DNA of 6,275 nt from an uncultured Clostridia bacterium (GTDB lineage: Bacteria > Bacillota > Clostridia > Christensenellales > Aristaeellaceae): the NCBI GenBank assembly GCA_946410395.1, contig CAMKAE010000135.1, forward strand, positions 1 through 6,275, read 5' to 3'. A program made the translations under genes and the position numbers. Below are positions 1 to 6,275 of this stretch, piece after piece. The first letter of the stretch is position 1; every line of letters begins with the position of its first letter. The notes under the pieces were generated by a model. It made no database searches and was not told where the DNA came from. It saw only the letters and a list, made by a program, of their open reading frames with translations.

Positions 1-2224
<2,224 letters not shown>

Positions 2225-2271
2225 GGCGCGGCCTCCGGACCCCAACGACGCAACGAGATGAGGAAAACGAT

Positions 2272-3405
2272 ATGAACCCCCGCACCAAACGGCTGATCAA
2301 CCTGGGCATCATCCTGGTCACCTTCGGCATCGTGCTCTACATCGTGCTCAGCGACCCGAGCCTGCCCAACGCACTGAAAAGCCTCACGAATCTCCGCATC
2401 CAGCACATTGCCGTGCTGCTGCTGTGCTGGGCGCTGTATGTGCTCGGCGACGCCGTGAGCATCTGGTACTGCCTGCGCCGGCAGGGTTACAAGCTCTCCC
2501 TTCCGTATGTCTATTTCACCTCCATCTGCTGTCAGTATTACTGCGGCATCACCCCCGGCGCCACCGGCGGTCAGCCGATGCAGATCTACTACATTCACAA
2601 GAAGGGCGTCCCCACCGGCATCGCCTCCTCCGCCCTGATCGTCCACTTCTTCTGCTTTCAGTTCATGCTTTTTGTGCTCGGCACCGCCTACTGGATCATC
2701 TACCCGGCGGCCGTCCGGGCCAGCACGGGCTACAACGCCTTCATGATCTTCGGCTATGTGTACAACATCTTCACCTGCGGCCTGATCGTCACCCTGTCCT
2801 TCTTCCGGCCAGCCATCCAGTGGATGACCAGGAAGATCGTCAGTCTGGGCGCGCGGCTCCACCTCATCAAGGAGCCCGAGGAGACGCGCAAGCGCTGGCT
2901 GTCATCCGTGGAGAACTTCCACAGCAGCATGCGGGAGATGCTCCGGCATCCCGGCGATCTGCTGATCCAGCTGGTCATCGCCGGCCTGAAGCTGATGGCG
3001 CTGATGAGCGTCGCCTGGTTTGTGTACGCTGCGCTCTTCGCGCCGGACGCCCGCGTGAACAGCTACGGCGAGCTGATCACCGTTGACCTCATGCACTACA
3101 CCACCGCGAACTTCTATCCCCTGCCCGGCGCCTCCGGCACCATGGAGGTGTTCTTCACCAACTATTTCGGATGGATCTTCGGCGAAGGCGTGACCAACGT
3201 GGCCATGCTGATCTGGCGCTTCTTCACCTACTACTTCACGCTGATCGTGGGCATGGTGGTGGTCACCACCGTGGGCCTGCGCTCCGGCAAGAGCCTCAAG
3301 GAGGTGGCCAACCTTCAGGAGACGGCGGCCGAGCAGTATGCCCAGGCCGAGCGCGAGGAGCAGCAGCAGGCCGAGGCGGCGGAAGCTGCAGAAAAGCAGA
3401 AATAA
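2272..3405 (+). CDS. Lysylphosphatidylglycerol synthase transmembrane-domain (flippase-like) membrane protein
   Basis: A 377-aa integral membrane protein of the family known from the N-terminal flippase half of MprF and from stand-alone YbhN-like proteins (Pfam LPG_synthase_TM, UPF0104). Two family hallmarks are visible: ITPGATGGQP at about residues 93-102 and PLPGASG at 283-289. Hydrophobic segments lie at about 7-27, 43-67, 78-96, 117-146, 155-178, 229-256 and 303-335. The soluble aminoacyl-transferase domain of full MprF is absent, so it should not be called a lysyl-PG synthase; a lipid translocation role is only inferred from the family. The C-terminal ~40 residues form a cytoplasm-type tail rich in Ala, Glu and Gln that could be helical or coiled-coil. 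The ATG at 2272 is chosen because AGGA at 2261-2264 sits 7 nt upstream. The gene follows gyrA by 47 nt with no visible terminator, so co-transcription is likely. The substrate is unknown. Confidence 0.9.
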   Translation: MNPRTKRLINLGIILVTFGIVLYIVLSDPSLPNALKSLTNLRIQHIAVLLLCWALYVLGDAVSIWYCLRRQGYKLSLPYVYFTSICCQYYCGITPGATGGQPMQIYYIHKKGVPTGIASSALIVHFFCFQFMLFVLGTAYWIIYPAAVRASTGYNAFMIFGYVYNIFTCGLIVTLSFFRPAIQWMTRKIVSLGARLHLIKEPEETRKRWLSSVENFHSSMREMLRHPGDLLIQLVIAGLKLMALMSVAWFVYAALFAPDARVNSYGELITVDLMHYTTANFYPLPGASGTMEVFFTNYFGWIFGEGVTNVAMLIWRFFTYYFTLIVGMVVVTTVGLRSGKSLKEVANLQETAAEQYAQAEREEQQQAEAAEAAEKQK

Positions 3406-3419
3406 CGCAAAAGGCAAAG

Positions 3420-3468
3420 AAAACACCGTGGCGTTACGCCCTTTTCGAGGGTATGCCACGGTGTTTTT
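3420..3468. terminator. Bidirectional intrinsic terminator between convergent genes
   Basis: The arm AAACACCGTGGC (3421-3432) is perfectly complementary to GCCACGGTGTTT (3455-3466), a 12-bp stem, with a 22-nt loop that can itself pair CCC (3439-3441) with GGG (3449-3451). On the + strand the stem runs into T5 (3464-3468), giving a terminator 15 nt after the membrane-protein stop. On the - strand the mirror side gives TTTT followed by another T-rich stretch (complement of 3411-3423), so it could also stop read-through from ribF. The loop is longer than in a minimal terminator, but the stem is perfect and the position is exactly as expected. Confidence 0.78.
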
Positions 3469-3537
3469 CGATTCTGCAAGTAAGGGGCAGCAAAAAGGGG
3501 CGCAGCAAGCGGCGCCCCTACCAGGCACAATCGAAAA
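3465..3537. repeat. Nine-bp inverted repeat flanking the GC hairpin
   Basis: TTTTCGATT at 3465-3473 is the exact reverse complement of AATCGAAAA at 3529-3537. The two copies enclose 55 nt that contain the GGGGCGC hairpin. The left copy overlaps the T-run of the upstream terminator, so part of the match is simply A/T-rich sequence, and chance is possible. It could mark the ends of a small inserted repeat or a larger stem around the hairpin. No flanking target duplication was recognised. Confidence 0.4.
3491..3519 (-). terminator. Probable intrinsic terminator of the ribF operon (GC hairpin plus U-run)
   Basis: AGGGGCGC (3496-3503) pairs perfectly with GCGCCCCT (3512-3519) around an 8-nt loop. 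Read on the - strand, the stem is followed by TTTTT (complement of 3492-3496) about 105 nt after the ribF stop codon, which is the classic layout of a rho-independent terminator. The + strand reading lacks a U-run, so it works in one direction only. The short GC-rich hairpin resembles hairpins that I recall as dispersed in genomes of gut Clostridia, so it may be a repeat copy serving as a terminator. That last point is inference. Confidence 0.6.
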
Positions 3538-3572
3538 GCAGCGGTTGATCCGGTGCTGAAGCAGCGGTACTA

Positions 3573-3622
3573 CCCCAGTCTCCCCGGCTTGCCGGGGAGA
3601 TGTCGCCGCAGCGACAGAGGGG
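3573..3622. repeat. Compact two-hairpin (three-way-junction-like) palindromic element
   Basis: CCCC (3573-3576) can pair with GGGG (3619-3622), closing two adjacent hairpins. The first has arms 3580-3587 (CTCCCCGG) and 3592-3599 (CCGGGGAG) around a CTTG loop. The second has arms TGTCGC (3601-3606) and GCGACA (3611-3616) around a CGCA loop. Nearly every base is paired. The element lies 2 nt beyond the ribF stop codon (which reads on the - strand), so it would be the first structure in the ribF mRNA 3' end. There is no U-run, so it is not a normal intrinsic terminator. The shape suggests a REP- or MITE-like dispersed palindrome; I cannot test copy number here. Confidence 0.6.
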
Positions 3623-3624
3623 CT

Positions 3625-4560
3625 TCACTCCGGCATCTTCCATTCCTCCGCCCCGCGGAAAAAAGCCTCGGTCTGCGCGCGGTCGCAGGTCAGCTGCCGG
3701 ACCAGGGCGTCACTGTCCGGGAAAGGCCGCTCGCCCCGCAGGCGGCGCAGGAAGGTCACCCGGACGGTTTGGCCGTACAGGTCGGGGTTCTCCCCGAGGA
3801 TGTTCGCCTCCACCGTGACGCCGCCGGAGGGCAGCGTCGGCTGCCTGCCCACGTTCACCATGGCCCGCAGCGTCCGGTCCCCAACGGTCAGCCCGCAGGC
3901 ATACACGCCGAAGGCCGGCAGCACTTTCCCCGCCGGCACGCCCACATTCGCCGTGGGGAAGCCCAGGGTGTGGCCCAGGCCCTTGCCGTGGACCACCGGT
4001 CCCGCCAGCGTATAGGCGTGGCCCAGCAGCCGGGCCGCTTCCCCCACATCTCCCCGGCTCAGCAAGCCGCGGATGCGGGTGGAGCTCACGGGCTCGCCGC
4101 CGATCTCCACCGCCGGAACCACCTCCGCCCGGATGGCTTTTTCTTTTGCCCAGGCCGTCAGCAGGTCCCCGTTTCCGGCGCCCCGCCGGCCGAAGGTATA
4201 GTTGTAGCCGCAGATGATCGCGGCGGGCCGGTAGATGGCCCGGATGCGTTCCAGAAAGGCTTCCGGCTCGCGGTCCGCCACCTCGCGGGTGAAGTCGTGC
4301 ACGCAGACCCGGTCCACGCCGCACAGGCCCATCCACTGGGCACGCTCCAAGGGCGTCGTCAGGCGCTCCGGGCTGAGCTCCGGGCGGATCACCGCCAGCG
4401 GATGCGGCTCAAAGGTGCACACCGTCACCGGCAGGGCGTCCCGCGCCGCCAGCTCCCGGGCGCGCAGGAAAAGCGCCTGGTGGCCCCGGTGCACGCCGTC
4501 AAACATGCCCAGCACCAGCACGCAGGGCTCCGTCCGCTCCGGGTTGTGCATCAGCCGCAT
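3625..4560 (-). CDS. ribF: Bifunctional riboflavin kinase / FAD synthetase
   Basis: RibF phosphorylates riboflavin to FMN and adenylylates FMN to FAD in the cytoplasm. The 311-aa length is normal for the family. The N-terminal nucleotidyltransferase domain has GMFDGVHRGH (residues 18-27, the HxGH-type ATP site), TFEPHP (49-54), CGYNYTFG (117-124) and SSTRIRG (159-165). The C-terminal flavokinase domain has GFPTAN (200-205), LPAFGVYA (214-221) and the expected catalytic Glu in VEANIL (Glu251). Both domains look complete. The ATG at 4560 is chosen because GGAGG (complement of 4568-4572) lies 7 nt before it. A second ATG three codons later (4551) would form TGATG with the ruvX stop, but its spacing to GGAGG is about 16 nt. 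The chosen start overlaps ruvX by 10 nt, suggesting translational coupling. No FMN riboswitch precedes it directly, since the upstream sequence is ruvX; one at the operon head would be outside the window. Confidence 0.96.
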   Translation of the reverse strand: MRLMHNPERTEPCVLVLGMFDGVHRGHQALFLRARELAARDALPVTVCTFEPHPLAVIRPELSPERLTTPLERAQWMGLCGVDRVCVHDFTREVADREPEAFLERIRAIYRPAAIICGYNYTFGRRGAGNGDLLTAWAKEKAIRAEVVPAVEIGGEPVSSTRIRGLLSRGDVGEAARLLGHAYTLAGPVVHGKGLGHTLGFPTANVGVPAGKVLPAFGVYACGLTVGDRTLRAMVNVGRQPTLPSGGVTVEANILGENPDLYGQTVRVTFLRRLRGERPFPDSDALVRQLTCDRAQTEAFFRGAEEWKMPE

Positions 4561-5009
4561 GGCGTTTCCTCCGTCTCCCAGATTGTCCGGCCACCGTCGG
4601 GGTGCGCGTCCAGAAAGGACTGCAGGATCACCGCCGCGGCCACCTTGTCCACATGGCGCTTCCGCTCCTCCCGGCGCACGCCGCCCGCGATCAGGGCGTC
4701 CTCCGCCATCACGGTGGTCAGGCGCTCGTCCTGGTAGCGGACGACGAGCCCGGCCATCTCCAGCTGTGCGCACAGGGCGCGGACCTTCTCCGCCTGGAAG
4801 CCCTCGCTGCCGTCCATGTTCCTGGGCAGGCCGCTGAGGACATATTTCGTGTCATAGCGCTCGCAGAGGGCCTTGATCTTCCGGGTGTCCGGGCCCCAGC
4901 CGACCCGGGTGATGAACTCCACGGGCGTCGCGATGGTGCGGGTCAGGTCGCTGACCGCCACGCCGATGCGCACGTCCCCGACGTCCAGGCACACGATCCG
5001 CTCGTTCAC
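4551..5009 (-). CDS. ruvX: RuvX/YqgF family putative Holliday junction resolvase / pre-16S rRNA nuclease
   Basis: A 152-aa RNase H-fold protein of the near-universal YqgF family. It was described as a putative Holliday junction resolvase, and E. coli YqgF is implicated in 5' maturation of 16S rRNA. All family motifs are visible: LDVGDVRIGVAVSD at residues 8-21 (catalytic Asp9), SGLPRNMDGSEG at 59-70, DERLTT at 94-99 and HVDKVAAAVILQ at 119-130 (catalytic Asp121). The start is a GTG at 5009 that overlaps the stop of the upstream peptidase gene as GTGA. It is preceded by GGAGGT (complement of 5016-5021) with 6-nt spacing, and no ATG fits because the first motif begins eight residues in. The stop overlaps the start of ribF by 10 nt. 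In many Clostridia and Bacilli ruvX lies near alaS; here it sits between a peptidase gene and ribF. Confidence 0.95.
   Translation of the reverse strand: MNERIVCLDVGDVRIGVAVSDLTRTIATPVEFITRVGWGPDTRKIKALCERYDTKYVLSGLPRNMDGSEGFQAEKVRALCAQLEMAGLVVRYQDERLTTVMAEDALIAGGVRREERKRHVDKVAAAVILQSFLDAHPDGGRTIWETEETPCG
4568..4572 (-). promoter_or_regulatory. Shine-Dalgarno site deciding the ribF start
   Basis: GGAGG on the - strand inside the last codons of ruvX, 7 nt before the ATG at 4560. It favours this ATG over the in-frame ATG at 4551 and over any longer in-frame extension upstream, which would only be the out-of-frame shadow of ruvX. Confidence 0.8.
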
Positions 5010-6253
5010 AGGGCCACCTCCGCGTACTTCTCCGCGCCCCGGCCCACAACGGAAAGGCAGGGCTGTGCGCCCAGCACCTCCGCCGCAACGGCCATCACGT
5101 CGTCGCGTGTGGTGCGGTCGATGTCCTGCAGGACCTCCTCCGGGGAGCGGGTCCGGCCCAGGATCAGCAGCCGCCGGCCGAGGGCGTTCATCCGGGAGCC
5201 GGAGCTCTCCAGACCCATCAGGAAGCCCACCCGCAGCTGGTTCTTGGCCTCGGTGAATTCCTTCTCCGTCAGGCCGTCCCACAGCAGCTTTTTGCGCTCC
5301 TTTTCGATTTCGGCCAGCACCTTCCGGCCGTTTTTCGGCGACACGCCGGCGTAGACCGTGAAGTTCCCCACGCCCTCCTGGGCGCCGGGATAGGAGTACA
5401 CGCTGTAGGCCATGCCCAGGTCCTCCCGGATGCGCTGGAAGAGGCGCGAGGACACCGCGCCGCCGTACACCGTGCTGAGAATGGTCAGCGCCGTGGAGCG
5501 CGGATCGCCATAGGTATAGCCCGGGTAGCCCAGGCACAGGTGCAGCTGCTCCGTGTCCTTCTCCCGCAATTCCCGGATGCCCAGCCGGGCGGACTGGGGC
5601 GCGATGGCCGCCGGCTGCTCCGCATTTTCCCATGCGCCCATGAAGCGCTCCACCAGCTCCTCGACCCGCTTCCGGTCGTAGCGGCCGCTGAGGGCCACCA
5701 CCGTGTTGGCCGGGGTGTAGTGGCGCTGGCGGTAGGCGAGCAGGTCCTCCCGGGTGTAGGCCGCCACGCGCGCCGCCGTGCCGATGATCGGCCGCCCGGC
5801 CGGGGTGTCGCCGTACTGGGCCCGGGTCAGCAGCTCGCCGGCCAGGTCCTCCGGGTCGTCCTCGTCCATGGCGATCTCCTCGAGCACCACGCCCCGCTCC
5901 TTCTCCAGCTCCGCCGCGTCCATGGCCGGATGCAGCACCAGGTCCGACAGCAGGTCCACCGCCCTGGGCAGGTCCTCGTCGATGACCCGGGCGTAAAAGC
6001 AGGTGCAGTCGCGGGCGGTAAAGGCGTTGAGCTGTCCGCCCATGATGTCGGTCTCCTCCGCGATCATGCGGGAGGAGCGGCTCTTCGTGCCCTTGAAAAC
6101 CATGTGCTCGATGAAGTGGCTCAGGCCGTTCTCATCCTCCGTCTCCGCCATGGAGCCGACGTGGCACCAGATGCCCAGGGAGACCGAGCGCAGATAGGGC
6201 AGCGGCTCCGCCACCACCCGCAGCCCGTTGGGAAGGGTCCACTGTTCCGTCAT
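5006..6253 (-). CDS. M16B family zinc metallopeptidase (insulinase/processing-peptidase-like)
   Basis: A 415-aa protein with the usual length and layout of single-chain bacterial M16B peptidases, related to mitochondrial processing peptidase beta and Bacillus YmxG/MlpA. The inverted zinc motif HFIEH is at residues 46-50 (His46 and His50 as ligands, Glu49 as catalytic base). The third ligand is Glu126 in VVLEEI, 76 residues after His50 as in active family members. The C-terminal half has the LFQRIREDLGMAYSVYS motif with the substrate-binding Arg276 and Tyr283. No signal peptide or membrane segment is visible, so it is probably cytoplasmic. It appears catalytically complete; the substrate is unknown. 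ATG at 6253 is preceded by GGAGGAGG (complement of 6259-6266) 5-8 nt upstream. The gene is the first visible member of the leftward operon and overlaps ruvX by 4 nt. Only 22 nt remain upstream, so the operon promoter or earlier genes are not seen. Confidence 0.95.
   Translation of the reverse strand: MTEQWTLPNGLRVVAEPLPYLRSVSLGIWCHVGSMAETEDENGLSHFIEHMVFKGTKSRSSRMIAEETDIMGGQLNAFTARDCTCFYARVIDEDLPRAVDLLSDLVLHPAMDAAELEKERGVVLEEIAMDEDDPEDLAGELLTRAQYGDTPAGRPIIGTAARVAAYTREDLLAYRQRHYTPANTVVALSGRYDRKRVEELVERFMGAWENAEQPAAIAPQSARLGIRELREKDTEQLHLCLGYPGYTYGDPRSTALTILSTVYGGAVSSRLFQRIREDLGMAYSVYSYPGAQEGVGNFTVYAGVSPKNGRKVLAEIEKERKKLLWDGLTEKEFTEAKNQLRVGFLMGLESSGSRMNALGRRLLILGRTRSPEEVLQDIDRTTRDDVMAVAAEVLGAQPCLSVVGRGAEKYAEVAL
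5016..5021 (-). promoter_or_regulatory. Shine-Dalgarno site deciding the GTG start of ruvX
   Basis: GGAGGT on the - strand, within the final codons of the M16 peptidase gene and 6 nt before the GTG at 5009. It supports the non-ATG start and the 4-nt GTGA overlap between the two genes. Confidence 0.8.
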
Positions 6254-6275
6254 GCTGTCCTCCTCCGGATGAAAA

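Larger units (their letters stand above)
3406..3624. other. Non-coding convergent intergenic gap rich in inverted repeats
   Basis: This gap separates the 3' ends of two convergent transcription units, so no promoter is expected. I find no credible coding sequence: the open frames crossing it are out-of-frame shadows of the flanking genes and lack ribosome binding sites. It contains, left to right, a long-stem terminator hairpin, a second GC hairpin flanked by a 9-bp inverted repeat, and a two-hairpin element closed by CCCC/GGGG immediately beside the ribF stop. These are listed separately. Confidence 0.85.

Noticed and set aside
2272..3405. Full MprF lysylphosphatidylglycerol synthase
   Set aside because: Only the polytopic transmembrane domain is present; the protein ends after about 377 aa with no soluble aminoacyl-transferase domain.
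3406..3624. CRISPR array or small structured ncRNA gene in the gap
   Set aside because: There are no regularly spaced direct repeats, and the structures are isolated inverted repeats. No promoter could be recognised, so an independent RNA gene is not supported.
3553..4737. Long + strand open frame (394 codons) opposite ribF and ruvX
   Set aside because: It is antisense to ribF and part of ruvX, both with full family motifs. The translation is rich in His, Arg, Pro, Gly and Ala as expected for a shadow in GC-rich DNA, and no ribosome binding site or recognisable domain is seen.
4561..4773. In-frame upstream extension of ribF
   Set aside because: It would overlap ruvX heavily, reads as Arg/Gly/Pro-rich shadow sequence, and the SD at 4568-4572 places the start at 4560.
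4561..5005. FMN riboswitch upstream of ribF
   Set aside because: The upstream sequence is the ruvX coding region with overlapping ends, leaving no room for an untranslated leader. An element at the head of the operon would be beyond the window.
5010..5633. In-frame upstream extension of ruvX
   Set aside because: The frame is open only as a shadow of the M16 peptidase gene. The extension is Gly/Arg/Ala-rich with no family similarity, and the RuvX motif begins just after the GTG at 5009 with a strong SD.

Overview
This is a GC-rich, densely coding chromosomal segment of ordinary bacterial housekeeping genes. The style of the GyrA, YbhN/MprF-type and M16 proteins and the strong GGAGG ribosome binding sites suggest a high-GC member of the Clostridia (Firmicutes). 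An Oscillospiraceae-like gut bacterium is my best guess. That is inference from recognised protein style and repeat style, not a database result.

There are two convergent blocks. The left block is on the + strand. It starts inside gyrA, whose first ~84 codons lie outside the window. After 47 nt comes a complete 377-aa polytopic membrane protein of the lysylphosphatidylglycerol-synthase transmembrane-domain (flippase-like) family. No terminator is visible between the two, so they are probably co-transcribed.

The right block is on the - strand and is a tightly packed operon reading leftward. It holds an M16B zinc metallopeptidase (415 aa), ruvX (GTG start, 4-nt overlap) and ribF (10-nt overlap). 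Each gene has a GGAGG-type Shine-Dalgarno sequence 5-8 nt before its start. The three products are unrelated in pathway: proteolysis, RNA/DNA nuclease-type maintenance, and FMN/FAD synthesis. Their tight overlaps suggest translational coupling.

The blocks converge on a 219-nt non-coding gap (3406-3624) full of inverted repeats. It contains a long-stem bidirectional terminator, a GC hairpin with a U-run readable as a terminator for the - strand operon, a 9-bp inverted repeat flanking that hairpin, and a compact 50-nt element that folds as two hairpins closed by a CCCC/GGGG stem directly after the ribF stop. This gap is the only part not explained by standard genes. I see no CRISPR array, phage, transposase, toxin-antitoxin or defence system, and no convincing new system. 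The best follow-up is whether the structured gap elements are dispersed repeats in the host genome.
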